DNA from: Acidobacteriota bacterium
Lineage (GTDB): Bacteria; Acidobacteriota; Vicinamibacteria; Vicinamibacterales; UBA823
Length of the DNA: 51,404 nt
Assembly: GCA_002730525.1 (NCBI GenBank)
Contig: PCAK01000042.1
Location: 1-51,404 of the forward strand
Direction: 5' to 3'
Shown here: positions 17,318 through 26,686 of the stretch, piece by piece
Position numbering within the stretch: the stretch's first letter is position 1
Layout of the letters: every line of letters starts with the position of its first letter
Notes under the pieces: generated by a model
Database searches by the model: none
The model's input: only the letters and a program-made list of their open reading frames with translations
Told to the model about the DNA's origin: nothing
Made by a program: the position numbers and the translations under genes

Positions 17318-18851
17318 TCAGGCGATCCGGTCGTAGCTGGGGTCGTAGACGTGGGCCTCGATTAGCGCATGCAGATCATCCGCTGCGGGCGCCATGGCCA
17401 GGCCGCGTTCGTAGGCCACGCGCGCGACCGCCGTCGCGATGTCGAGCGACAGCGCCCGTACACGGCCGAGCGGGGGAAAGACGCGGCCCTCGCGCCAGTC
17501 CGCGTCGCCGACATCCGCGGCCAGCGCCTCCGCCGCGGCGATGAACATCTCGTCGGTGACCCGCCGCGCGCCCGGCGCTCCAGGCGTAGGCCTGCTCGGC
17601 GGTGCACTCGGCCTTCGACGTCGGATTCGACAGGGCGAAGACGATCGGTCGCTCGTTCGCGTCGCTCATCCTCTCGATGACCTCACGGGTGAAGAGCTGG
17701 GGCTGGCCCGACACGCCGATGAGCACCGTGGGCCGCAGGGTGCGCACCGCCGACAGGACATCTGGCGCCGGTGCATGACCGTGCGCGAACTCTCGCTTGT
17801 ACTCGTCCAGGTCCGCTCTCGCGCTCACAACGAGGCCTCGCGAGTCGACGAACCAGCATCGCTGCCGGGCCTCGTCCGCCGACAGCCCCTCCCGAGTCAG
17901 CGCCTCGGTGACGAGACGCGCAATGCCGATCCCCGCCTCACCCGCGCCCACGAGCAGAATCTTCTGCGCCGCCAACTCGCGCTCGGGCCGCATCCGGCCG
18001 ATCGCGCGGAACCCGGCCAGGACGACGCCGGCCGTCCCCTGGATGTCGTCGTTGAAGCAGCACGTCTTCTCGCAGTAACGCCGAAACAGGCGCAGGGCGT
18101 TGGCCTCTCCGAAGTCCTCGAACTGGATCAGCACGCCCGGAAAGCGCTCCGTGGCGGCCGTGATGAACTCGTCGACGAAGGCATCGTAGTCTTCGGCGGC
18201 CAGCCGCTCCCGCGCCAGGCGCGGGTACAGCAGATCCGCCCGCAGTCCGGCGTTCCGTGTGCCGACATCGAGGGTTACCGGGAGACACGACGCGGGATCG
18301 ACGCCCGCGCAGACGGTATAGAGCGAGAGCTTGCCCACAGGGATCCCCATGCCGTTGGCGCCCAGATCGCCAAGACCGAGGATGCGTTCGCCGTCGGTGA
18401 CCACGATGGTGCGGACCGGCCCGTACGGCCAGTTGCCCAGCACCTCAGCGACGCGCCCGCGTTCCTCCGCGATGATGAAGACCCCGCGGGGCCGCCGCCA
18501 GATGTGACTGTAGCGCTGGCAGGCCAGGCCCACCGTCGGCGTGTAGATGATCGGCATCATCTCCTCGAAGTGGTCCATCACGACGCGGTAGAAGAGCCGC
18601 TCGTTCCGTTCCTGCAGCGAGATCAAGAAGATGTACTTCTCGAGGTCGCTCGTCTTGTTGCGGAAGTTCTCAAGAATCCGCTGCACCTGCTCGGACTGGG
18701 AGAACATGCGCGCCGGTAGGAGTCCGCGGAGGCCGAGGCGAGGCCGCTCCGCCTCGGTAAACGCCGTCCCCTTGTTGAGCGTCGGCTCGTGCAGGATGTC
18801 GATGCCGGTCAGGTGCCGTTCACGCCGCGGGTCCGCGCGATCGGCTCCCAT
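17318..18851 (-). pseudogene. NAD(P)-malic enzyme, broken by internal deletion and frameshift
   Basis: From ATG 18851 the sequence follows a malic enzyme closely: the malic N-terminal domain with YTPTVGLACQRYS, the NAD-binding GAGEAGIGIARL and NPTSKAECTAEQAYAW. At about 17570 the frame then changes. The second frame resumes at GARRVTDEMF and runs to a normal C-terminus at 17318. Intact enzymes have roughly 40 residues between these two points (the ...ASGSPF...GQGNN... segment), which are missing here. The junction lies in a GC-rich GGGCGCGCGGCGGG tract. The gene would have made a cytoplasmic enzyme converting malate to pyruvate and CO2. Unless this is an assembly error, it is inactive. Confidence 0.82.
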
Positions 18852-18886
18852 CGCTCTCCTTCGCGGAACGGCGCCGGCGGCGGCGC

Positions 18887-19567
18887 CTAGACCTGTTCGA
18901 TCGTTTCGATCTGCCCGTCGCGCAGGTGCACGATCGACTGGGCATGTTTCGCCACGTCGCGTTCGTGTGTCACCACGAAGAGGGTATGTCCCTTCTTGTG
19001 GAGACTGTCGAGCAACCCGAGCAGCTCAGCACCCGTGACCGAATCGAGATTTCCGGTCGGCTCGTCGGCAAGGAGGATCGACGGATCGTTGACTAGCGCG
19101 CGCGCGATGGCGACACGCTGGCGCTGCCCTCCCGATAGCTCATTCGGGCGGTGGGTCACCCGATCGGACAGATCGACCTTCTCGAGCGCCGTCTGGGCCC
19201 GCGCCCGCCGCTCGTCGGCGCCGACGCCGGCGTAGACCAACGGTAACTCGACGTTCTGGAGCGCCGTCGCCCGAGCGAGGAGGTTGAATGTTTGGAAGAC
19301 GAAGCCGATCTCCTCGTTCCGGACCTGGGCCAGGTCGTCCTCGGCCATCGTGCTGACGTCGCGGTCGTTCAGGATGTAGCGTCCGCTCGTGGGCGTGTCG
19401 AGGCAACCCAGTAGGTTCAGGAACGTCGACTTGCCCGAACCCGAAGGCCCCATGATGGCAATGTACTCGCCTGCCTCGACCCTCAGATCCACACCCCGCA
19501 GCGCATGGACCTCCTCCGACCCCATGTCGTAGCTCTTCTTCAGCTGTTCGACCTCGATCAGGCTCAC
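18887..19567 (-). CDS. MacB/LolD-type ABC transporter ATP-binding protein
   Basis: A 226-residue ATPase with Walker A GPSGSGKS (residues 40-47), Q-loop FQTFNL, signature LSGGQ (144-148), Walker B ILLADE (164-169) and the H-loop in VVTHE. The family powers mechanotransmission transporters (MacAB, LolCDE), which expel peptides, lipids or macrolides from the inner membrane and periplasm rather than pumping across the bilayer directly. It is the last gene of a four-gene minus-strand operon, 10 bases after the first permease stop. The start is GTG. Confidence 0.92.
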   Translation of the reverse strand: MSLIEVEQLKKSYDMGSEEVHALRGVDLRVEAGEYIAIMGPSGSGKSTFLNLLGCLDTPTSGRYILNDRDVSTMAEDDLAQVRNEEIGFVFQTFNLLARATALQNVELPLVYAGVGADERRARAQTALEKVDLSDRVTHRPNELSGGQRQRVAIARALVNDPSILLADEPTGNLDSVTGAELLGLLDSLHKKGHTLFVVTHERDVAKHAQSIVHLRDGQIETIEQV

Positions 19568-19577
19568 TCGGTCTCTC

Positions 19578-20858
19578 TCATTCGTGGCGGAGCGCCTCGA
19601 TCGGATCGAGCCGCGAAGCGCGGATGGCCGGGGCCATGCCGAAGACGAGACCGACGCTCGCCGAGAACCCCAAACCGAGCGCGAACGACCACCAGGGCAA
19701 CGAGATCGGGAATCCAGAGACCAGGTGCACTAGGACTCCGGTCCCGCTGCCCAGCAGGACACCGAGCACCCCGCCGGCCAGGGTCAACGTCGCCGCTTCG
19801 ACCAGAAACTGCCAGAGGATTTCGTGGCGTTTCGCGCCCAGCGCCTTCCGGAGGCCGATCTCGTTCGTGCGCTCGGTGACCGACATCGTCATGATCGCCA
19901 TGACACCGATCCCGCCGACTAGCAGCGCGATCGACGAGATCACGACGAGGCTCAGGAACACCACCTGGGTCGTCTGTTCCCAGATCCTCAGCAACGCGTC
20001 CTGGGTAATGAGATCGAAGTCGTTCTCCTCGTCCAGCCGGAGGCCGTGCCGGATCCGCATCGTCTCCTCGATCTCGCGCAACGCGCGCGCGCGCTGGCCT
20101 TCGCGAGGCACGGCCGTGATCGTCACGTCGCGGTGCGGCCCCCCACTCACCCGCAACGCCGGCACGCCGAACTGCGTCTCGTAGCGAGTGTAGGGAATAA
20201 CCGCGATCTCATCCTGCCCGGCGTTGAAGCCTCCCGGACTCGGACGTGGCCCCATGACGCCGATGACGGTGTACTGCTGGTCGGCAACTCGAACCTGCTT
20301 GCCAATCGGATCGATCAGTGGAAAGAGCGATTGGTACGGGTCTTGGCCCAGCACCACGACGGCCCGTCGGTGTCGCACTTCACTCGCGGTGAAGAAACGA
20401 CCCAGCTCGATCGGGATGTAGCCGACCTGCGCGAACAGCTCGGTCGTCCCCATGATCTGCAGCCGCTTCGTTTCCTCGCCGCGGTGCGAGAGCCGCTCCC
20501 GGCTGTCGTCGAAACCCCCGCCGAGCATCGTGTCGGTGTAGCGCACCGACTCGAGACGCTCCAGCGCCAGGGCGTCGTCAGGTGTCAGATTCGGCCGTCG
20601 GATCAGATCGATGAACTCCTTGCCCGACATGAAACTGAGGCCGCTGAACTTCGCGACGAAGACGGTGTTTGGGCCCAACACCTCGACCATGCCCTTGAAG
20701 GATCGGTCGAATCCCCGGACGAGCGAAGTCATCCCGACGATCGCGGTGATGCCGATCACGACCCCGACGATCGTCAGCGCCGAGCGCATCTTGTTGGCCC
20801 GGAGGGTCTCCAGCGCCATCGTAGCAATCTCGGCGAGCAAGGCCGCTCGGATCTTCAC
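19578..20858 (-). CDS. MacB-type ABC transporter permease (second of pair)
   Basis: The 426-residue protein has the MacB/FtsX plan: one N-terminal membrane helix, a periplasmic MacB-core domain (about residues 45-260) and a C-terminal FtsX domain with three membrane helices. It includes the conserved cytoplasmic loop [25 protein letters not shown] and ends in [13 protein letters not shown]. It starts with GTG one base after the TGA of the preceding permease, so translation is probably coupled. With the neighbouring permease it should form a heterodimer driven by the ATPase at 18887. Confidence 0.9.
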   Translation of the reverse strand: MKIRAALLAEIATMALETLRANKMRSALTIVGVVIGITAIVGMTSLVRGFDRSFKGMVEVLGPNTVFVAKFSGLSFMSGKEFIDLIRRPNLTPDDALALERLESVRYTDTMLGGGFDDSRERLSHRGEETKRLQIMGTTELFAQVGYIPIELGRFFTASEVRHRRAVVVLGQDPYQSLFPLIDPIGKQVRVADQQYTVIGVMGPRPSPGGFNAGQDEIAVIPYTRYETQFGVPALRVSGGPHRDVTITAVPREGQRARALREIEETMRIRHGLRLDEENDFDLITQDALLRIWEQTTQVVFLSLVVISSIALLVGGIGVMAIMTMSVTERTNEIGLRKALGAKRHEILWQFLVEAATLTLAGGVLGVLLGSGTGVLVHLVSGFPISLPWWSFALGLGFSASVGLVFGMAPAIRASRLDPIEALRHE

Positions 20859-20859
20859 G

Positions 20860-22086
20860 TCAGTCCTTTCGGAGCGCCTCGATCGGGCTGAGCCGCGCGG
20901 CCCGCAGCGCCGGATACAGGCCGAACACCAGCCCGACGCCGCCCGTCATGCCGATGCCCAGGCCGACCGACCAGGGCGCTACCGCGGCCGGCACCGGCGT
21001 GGCCTGCTCGATCGCCAGCGCGACGCCGAACCCCAGGACGATGCCCACGGCGCCGCCAACGGTCGAGAGCGCCACCGACTCGGCCAGGATCTGCCAGACG
21101 ATGTCGCGGCGGCGCGCGCCGAGCGCCTTGCGCAGGCCGATCTCCCGCGTCCGTTCGGTCACGAGCATCAGCATGATGTTCATGATCACAATGCCACCGA
21201 CGACCAGCGACAGCGCGACCACGCCGATCAGGACCGCGAAGATTCCAGACGTCGCTGCCTCCCACAATCCCAGGATGGTGCCCGATGTGAACAGACCGAA
21301 GTTGTTCTCTTCGGCCGGTTTGAGCTGACGCTCGATGCGCAGCGCCACGACAGCGTCTTCCATCGCCCCGAGCATCTCGCCGGGGTCATCCGGCTTGACC
21401 ATGAGCGACAGGCTTCGGCGGATGCCGAATATCCGCTGATGCGCCCCGAGCGGGACGACGACGAATTCGTCCTGCGACAGGCCGAAGACCGCACCCTTCT
21501 TCTCGCTGACGCCGACGATACGAAAGTGACGGTCCTCGACCTTGATCGTCTTGTTCAGCGGATCTTCACCCTCGAACAGCCGATCGGCGATGCCCCAGCC
21601 GACGACCGCCACGGGCCGGCGGCGCCGAACCTCGGTGGGCGTGATCAGGCGACCTACCTCGACGCTGTAGTTGGAGAACTGGATGTAGTCCTCACTGACC
21701 CCTTCGATCTGGGTCCGCTCCAGCTCCCGGCCGCGATACGTGACCCGTCCCCGCTGCTCGACCTTCGCCATCACGGCCTCTACATCGCGCGAGTAGCCCT
21801 CGACCGCCAGGGCGTCCTCGATAGTGATCCGCGGGTTCAGCCGTCGCGCGCGCTCCGCTTCGTCCTCGTCCGTGATGATGCCGACGCGCTCGATCATGAA
21901 TGCATCGGCGCCGGCCTCGGACGTGATCGCGTCACCGACTGCGACGTTCATCCCCTCGATCAGGGTGACGACCGCGATGATCGACGTCACCGCGACGATG
22001 TTGCCCAGGACGGTCAGGAGGGAGCGCAGCTTGTGCGACCAGATGGCGTCCAGCGCCAGCCAGAGGGCTTCCAGGAAGTGGGACAT
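20860..22086 (-). CDS. MacB-type ABC transporter permease (first of pair)
   Basis: A 408-residue permease with the same plan as its downstream neighbour: N-terminal helix, MacB periplasmic core, and a C-terminal FtsX block with [27 protein letters not shown] (read in parts) ending ARLSPIEALRKD. The two are clearly paralogous but well diverged, which fits a LolC/LolE-like heterodimer rather than a recent duplication. It lies 17 bases downstream of the adaptor gene. The substrate is unknown. Confidence 0.9.
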   Translation of the reverse strand: MSHFLEALWLALDAIWSHKLRSLLTVLGNIVAVTSIIAVVTLIEGMNVAVGDAITSEAGADAFMIERVGIITDEDEAERARRLNPRITIEDALAVEGYSRDVEAVMAKVEQRGRVTYRGRELERTQIEGVSEDYIQFSNYSVEVGRLITPTEVRRRRPVAVVGWGIADRLFEGEDPLNKTIKVEDRHFRIVGVSEKKGAVFGLSQDEFVVVPLGAHQRIFGIRRSLSLMVKPDDPGEMLGAMEDAVVALRIERQLKPAEENNFGLFTSGTILGLWEAATSGIFAVLIGVVALSLVVGGIVIMNIMLMLVTERTREIGLRKALGARRRDIVWQILAESVALSTVGGAVGIVLGFGVALAIEQATPVPAAVAPWSVGLGIGMTGGVGLVFGLYPALRAARLSPIEALRKD

Positions 22087-22103
22087 CAGGGGATGGCCGC
22101 CGG

Positions 22104-23369
22104 CTATGATTCGTCGACGCGAGCGTCGTCATCGTCCTCGGCGATTGTCACGACATCGCCTTCTTCGAGTTCCCGCACCTCACTGTAGGGGCCGGTGACG
22201 ACCTCGTCACCTTCGGTGAGACCCGACAGGACCTCGAAGTAGCGCTCGCCGGCGATGCCAACTTCGACCGGGGTGAACGTCACGACACCGTCCCGTAGCA
22301 CGAAGACGCCTTCTCGCTCCTCGTCCTGATCGTCCTCGCGCACGGTTAGCGCCTGAATCGGTACGGCGACGGCTTCCTGGCGCGTCGCGGTCGTGATCTC
22401 CGCGGTACACGAGAAGTCGGGACGGACGCCGGGGATCTCCTCCTTGATCGTCACCTCGACCTCGAAATTCGTGCCGCGCTGGTCGTTCGTCGCGCCGCCG
22501 CTGCCCGCCGCCTGTATGGCGCTCGACCCGATCTTGGTGACATGCCCCTTGAAGTCGACGTCGGGCAGCGCATCAATTTGCACCGTCGTCTCCTGGCCCA
22601 GCCTCACGTCGAGGATGTCGGTCTCGTCGACTTCGAGCACCGAGAGGATCACGGACAGGTCGGCGATCGTCATCAGGACGGTGCCGGCATTGTTCATCGT
22701 GCCGATCACGACGGTCTCACCCTGCTCGATGTTGAGTCGGGTGATCATGCCCTCCATCGGCGCGTCGATCGTCACCTTGCTCAACACGTGGCGCGCGCTG
22801 CGTAGATTGGCGGTCTCCTGCTGCAGCCGTTGCTCCTGCGCACGGACCTCGCTTTCGCGCGCAGCCAACTCGCTGCGCCGCACCTTGACCTCACTCTCGG
22901 CCCGGTCGAGATCTTCCTGCGACACGACCCGGTCGCGGCTCAGCTCGCGGGCCCGCGCCTCGTTCCGCTCCGACAACTCGAGGTTGGCCTCCGCCGTCTC
23001 GATCGCCACGCGCGCCGTGTTCAGCGACTCCTGGGCGGCGCGCAGACCGGCGGCACCCATCTCCACCGCGCTCTCGGCCGACTCCGGGTCGATCAGCATC
23101 AGGAACTGCCCCGCCTCGACCCGCTGCCCCTCCTCGACGGCGAGATCGGTGACCCGCCCCATCGTGTCGGCGCTGATATTGACCAGGGTTTCCGGCTCGA
23201 TCTTGCCTGAGGCCGCCACGGTGGCGACGAGGTTGCGGCGCTCGATCCGTTCGGCCTGCACCTCGGGAATCTGCGACCGTTCGCGGTAGCGTTGCCAACC
23301 GAATGCGCCGCCGGCCGCAAGGCCGAGGACAACGACAGCAGAGATGAGACGTTTCGTGCTTCGAGTCAT
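22104..23369 (-). CDS. HlyD/MacA-type periplasmic adaptor protein
   Basis: The 421-residue protein has an N-terminal membrane anchor (about residues 8-24), a lipoyl-like half near VAASGKIEPETLVNIS and a long helical hairpin with heptad-like spacing (about residues 90-190). The second lipoyl half, a beta-barrel domain and a membrane-proximal domain follow, ending in an acidic tail. This is the membrane fusion subunit of a MacAB-like tripartite exporter. The start at 23369 is chosen because upstream in-frame codons encode no plausible sequence. It is the first gene of the operon and is divergent from the amidase gene across 108 bases. Confidence 0.88.
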   Translation of the reverse strand: MTRSTKRLISAVVVLGLAAGGAFGWQRYRERSQIPEVQAERIERRNLVATVAASGKIEPETLVNISADTMGRVTDLAVEEGQRVEAGQFLMLIDPESAESAVEMGAAGLRAAQESLNTARVAIETAEANLELSERNEARARELSRDRVVSQEDLDRAESEVKVRRSELAARESEVRAQEQRLQQETANLRSARHVLSKVTIDAPMEGMITRLNIEQGETVVIGTMNNAGTVLMTIADLSVILSVLEVDETDILDVRLGQETTVQIDALPDVDFKGHVTKIGSSAIQAAGSGGATNDQRGTNFEVEVTIKEEIPGVRPDFSCTAEITTATRQEAVAVPIQALTVREDDQDEEREGVFVLRDGVVTFTPVEVGIAGERYFEVLSGLTEGDEVVTGPYSEVRELEEGDVVTIAEDDDDARVDES

Positions 23370-23449
23370 TGAAGTCGAGGTTCGCAGGGACTTACGGACC
23401 TGGTAGATACGAAGTTCCCTCAGACATTGTGTCCGATGCCGCCTCCGCC

Positions 23450-23455
23450 TACAAT
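23450..23455 (+). promoter_or_regulatory. candidate -10 box (TACAAT)
   Basis: TACAAT lies 22 bases before the amidase ATG, leaving a short leader that contains a GGAG ribosome-site candidate. It lies in the divergent gap with the exporter operon. Confidence 0.4.
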
Positions 23456-23477
23456 CAGGCGTCCCTGGAGCGCCTGA

Positions 23478-25100
23478 ATGCAGCCACCACCACACGGGTA
23501 CCGCCGCCTCGCGACGCTGATCTTCCTTCTCTTCTTATCGGGCGCTGCCGGCACCGGCTTCGCGCAGCCGGTCGACGTCACGACGGCCACGCTCGAGGAG
23601 ATCAACCGCGCCTTCGACGCCGGCACCCTGACCGCCGAGCATCTCGTCTCGCTCTACCTGGCCCGCATCGCGGCGTTCGACAAGGTCGGCCCCACCCTCA
23701 ATGCGGTGATCACGCTGAATCCGGACGCGCTCGGTCGGGCCCGCGCGCTCGACGCCGAGCGCCGTAGCCAGGGACCCCGCTCACGGCTCCACGGCGTGCC
23801 CGTCGTCCTGAAGGACAACCTCGACACGGCCGACATGCCGACGACCGCCGGCTCGAGTTTGCTGCGCGGCTCGCTGCCGCCAGACGACGCGTTCATCGTG
23901 CGGAAGCTGCGCGAGGCCGGAGCCATCGTCCTCGCCAAGCTGAATATGAGCGAGTTCGCCTCCGGCGGAGCCCAGAGCTCGCTCGGCGGCCCGATGCGCA
24001 ACCCGCACGATCTCGGACGGTCGCCCGCCGGCTCGTCGGGCGGCACCGGCATCGCCGTCGCCGCGGCCTACGCGCAGTTCGGCCTGGGCACCGACACGGG
24101 CGGCTCGGTTCGGATGCCCTCCACGGCGAATGGCATCGTGGGGCTGAAGCCGACCCACGGATTGATGAGCCGCGACGGCATTATCCCGCTCGCGTTGACG
24201 TTCGACATGGCCGGTCCGATGGCGCGCCACGTCTACGACGTCGCCGTCGCGCTCGGCGTCATGGCCGGCGTCGACCCGGCAGATGACTCCACGCGAAAGA
24301 GCGAGGGGCAGGCACGAACCGACTATGCCCAGTATCTCGACGCCGGGGCCCTGGGCGGCGCACGCCTCGGCATCGCCCGCGACTTTCTCGGACAAGATGC
24401 CGACGTCGACTGGATAGTGGAAGCGTCCCTGGCGGCGATGCGCGACGCGGGCACCACGGTCGTCGATGTGCGGCTGCCGGACTGGCTGCTCGACGCGAAC
24501 AACGCGCTGTACACGACAATCCGGCACCGCGAGTTCCGGGCGCAGATTCCCGAGTACCTCGCAACGCTTACGGCAGGGTATCCGGAAACGCTGGCCGCCC
24601 TGGTCGAGCGCGCCACCCGCCTCACCGCGCCGATCGATGGTGCCCTGCCGAACCCGGGCCGCTGGCGGTTGATGGAGCGCGAAGACGACAGCGGTGAACT
24701 GTCCGATCACGAATACGAGGCGGTCTACACCTACGGCCTGCCGCTCATCCGGACGATCGTGCAGGGTGTGCTGGACGCGAACGACCTGGATGCTCTCGTC
24801 TATCCGACGCAGCCGCGCCGGCCGACGCGACTCGATGCGGATCCCGCACCGACCGCGAGCGGCGGCCCGCGGCGGCCGTCACCGATCCGCTTCGCCAATC
24901 TGACGGGATTCCCCGATCTGGTCGTCCCTGCCGGCTTCACGGGCAACCGGCTGCCGGTGGGGGTGTCGTTCCTCGGGCGCCCGTTCAGCGAACCGCGGCT
25001 GCTCGCGCTGGGCTACGCGTTCGAGCAGATCACCCAGGCCCGGCGGTTGCCGGTCCACACGCCCGCCCTGAGCGCAGACGCCGACAGCCCGCAGCCCTGA
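23478..25100 (+). CDS. secreted amidase-signature-family amidase
   Basis: A 540-residue enzyme with a signal peptide (cleavage near GTGFAQP) and the amidase signature Ser-Ser-Lys catalytic set: Lys112 in VVLKDNLD, the Ser186-Ser187 pair in GSSGGT and nucleophile Ser210 in GTDTGGS. The length and the C-terminal FANLTGFPDLVVPAGF region fit exported amidases and hydrazidases related to GatA. It would hydrolyse a carboxylic amide in the periplasm; the substrate is not evident. It is convergent with the FAD lipoprotein gene. Confidence 0.9.
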   Translation: MQPPPHGYRRLATLIFLLFLSGAAGTGFAQPVDVTTATLEEINRAFDAGTLTAEHLVSLYLARIAAFDKVGPTLNAVITLNPDALGRARALDAERRSQGPRSRLHGVPVVLKDNLDTADMPTTAGSSLLRGSLPPDDAFIVRKLREAGAIVLAKLNMSEFASGGAQSSLGGPMRNPHDLGRSPAGSSGGTGIAVAAAYAQFGLGTDTGGSVRMPSTANGIVGLKPTHGLMSRDGIIPLALTFDMAGPMARHVYDVAVALGVMAGVDPADDSTRKSEGQARTDYAQYLDAGALGGARLGIARDFLGQDADVDWIVEASLAAMRDAGTTVVDVRLPDWLLDANNALYTTIRHREFRAQIPEYLATLTAGYPETLAALVERATRLTAPIDGALPNPGRWRLMEREDDSGELSDHEYEAVYTYGLPLIRTIVQGVLDANDLDALVYPTQPRRPTRLDADPAPTASGGPRRPSPIRFANLTGFPDLVVPAGFTGNRLPVGVSFLGRPFSEPRLLALGYAFEQITQARRLPVHTPALSADADSPQP

Positions 25101-25123
25101 CGCGCGACACTCCGGCAGTCTCT

Positions 25124-26371
25124 TTAGGATTCCAGGCCGAAGAAGTCTTCCAGCTTCGGGATATCCCGCGAGGCCTCCAAGCGCGCCGGTGGCACGCCCG
25201 GTCGTAGATCGCGCATCACGTCGTAGAGTGCGATGTGCGCCTCGACGGTGCGCGTGATCGCGTCGGGGTTCGGCTCCATCGACCAGACGCCGCTCTCCCC
25301 GGTGCGCCCGAGCGCGATCCCGTCTCTCCGCGGCATCGTCCCGATCTGGTGGAATCCCCCGTCGGGAGTGCGCAGCAGGCCGTTGATGATGTAGTCGACC
25401 TCGGGCTGCGGCACGAGGAAGGTCAGCTGCCCCTTGACCGGGGTCATCGTGTCGTCGCCGAACAGTTCGCGTGATCCCAGCGCGGTGCAGTTGACGACGA
25501 CCGGCTCCTCGAGCGTCATCAGGTCACGCGGCGTCTCGAACTTGCGAATGACGATCTTGCCGCCGAAGACGATCACATCCCGCATCAGGGCGTCGAGATA
25601 GATCGACGGCTCGATCCGCATCCTGAGCCCAAGGCTGGCATACGGCGACGGGAACGGATGCTGCCCCGGCTGGAGGATGCTGCGCCCGGTATCAAGATGC
25701 TGCGGTAGCAGCCCTTCCTCGGAACCGCCCGCGGCGATGCGGCGCCCCTGCGGCCTCTCGGACTGCATCATGCCGTAGCTGTCGATCCAGCTGATGCCGT
25801 GGCGCGGTCCGGCCAACAGCTGCAGCTCGCGGTAGGCGATCTCGGCGGCCTGCCGGAACTGTACCTCCCAGGCCGGCGTCCGGCCCGTCGCCGCCACGAG
25901 ACCGGACGTCGGCGTGAAGCCGGCCCAGGCCATGTTCGACGTGGTGTAGGGGGGCGTCTTGTCGGTGTAGATGGTCACGTCGAAGCCGCGGCGCTGCAGC
26001 TGGCGCGCGGCCGTCAGTCCCACGGTGCCGCAGCCCAGAACGGCGGCACGCCGTGACGGGTGTTGCACGGCCAGATCCGCCGCCAGCGAGCCGGTGCCCC
26101 ACCCCATCGAATGGCCGGCACCCCCGTGCCCGTAGTCGTGAACGATCGTCTTGTCGTCGAACGGCTCCGTCTTGACGACGAACCCGCCCGGCCGGTAGGG
26201 GCGAAGGCCGACCGTCGTCCGGATCACTCGATCCCATGAGGCCTTGACGGCCGGCAGGGCAACGCCCGGATTCGTCGCAGGCGCCGGAGGCGGTGTGCGC
26301 GCGGCGCAACCGCCGAACCCGAGGCCGAGGGCGGCCATGCTCCATGTCTTCAGTGCGGTTCGTCGGTCCAT
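25124..26371 (-). CDS. DAAO-related FAD lipoprotein with circularly permuted motif order
   Basis: A 415-residue protein with a Tat-type lipoprotein signal (MDRRTALK...LGFGGC, Cys22). The DAAO C-terminal signature comes first: GLRPYRP at 55-61 and HDYGHGGAGHSMGWG at 78-92. The Rossmann motif GCGTVG (113-118) and the DAAO-like stretch YTDKTPPYTTSNMAWAGFTP (135-154) follow. The C-terminal half contains the PVKGQL strand seen late in ordinary DAAO, then ends in a helix. In known D-amino-acid oxidases the Rossmann motif is at the very N-terminus and GHGG near the C-terminus, so the order here is rotated. Activity is inferred to be oxidation of an amino acid or amine in the periplasm. Confidence 0.82.
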   Translation of the reverse strand: MDRRTALKTWSMAALGLGFGGCAARTPPPAPATNPGVALPAVKASWDRVIRTTVGLRPYRPGGFVVKTEPFDDKTIVHDYGHGGAGHSMGWGTGSLAADLAVQHPSRRAAVLGCGTVGLTAARQLQRRGFDVTIYTDKTPPYTTSNMAWAGFTPTSGLVAATGRTPAWEVQFRQAAEIAYRELQLLAGPRHGISWIDSYGMMQSERPQGRRIAAGGSEEGLLPQHLDTGRSILQPGQHPFPSPYASLGLRMRIEPSIYLDALMRDVIVFGGKIVIRKFETPRDLMTLEEPVVVNCTALGSRELFGDDTMTPVKGQLTFLVPQPEVDYIINGLLRTPDGGFHQIGTMPRRDGIALGRTGESGVWSMEPNPDAITRTVEAHIALYDVMRDLRPGVPPARLEASRDIPKLEDFFGLES

Positions 26372-26686
26372 CGGATGTCGGGCATTCTGCGCCCATCCCG
26401 CCGGCGGGTCAAGGCGGACCCCGAACGAAGGAAGCTGTACCTGATCGTCCGCCTCGCCGCGAACCTCGGCCTGCGCGGGTTCTTCACGTACTTCAGCTTC
26501 TTCGTGGGCAGTGTCGGCGCTGCCCTCCAGGCCCTGCAACTGCCCGTTGGACTTCATCTGCTTCCAATTCTGATACTGCGGCGCGGACCGCCGAGCGCTA
26601 TAATCGGCCATCTCCGCGCATCGGCACGGCAGCTGAAGTCGGACCGGCGTTCGGGGCGGCGGCATCTAGGCCCGGGAGGTGAGCGC
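26372..26686 (+). other. divergent intergenic region, unassigned
   Basis: This 315-base gap separates the divergent FAD lipoprotein and ThDP enzyme genes. Both strands stay open in the frames of the flanking genes (plus from 26375, minus back to 26665), but neither extension looks like a domain, and both signal peptides begin at the inner starts. A TATAAT lies at 26599. A plus-frame segment around 26430-26570 is hydrophobic but too short to assign. Confidence 0.4.
26599..26604 (+). promoter_or_regulatory. candidate -10 box (TATAAT)
   Basis: A perfect TATAAT lies 82 bases before the ThDP enzyme ATG, with a GGGAGG ribosome site just before the start. No clear -35. Confidence 0.45.

Noticed and set aside
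26375-26686. N-terminal extension of the ThDP enzyme to 26375
   Set aside because: The extension would bury the Tat signal inside the protein; the ATG at 26687 has a good ribosome site and starts the signal directly.
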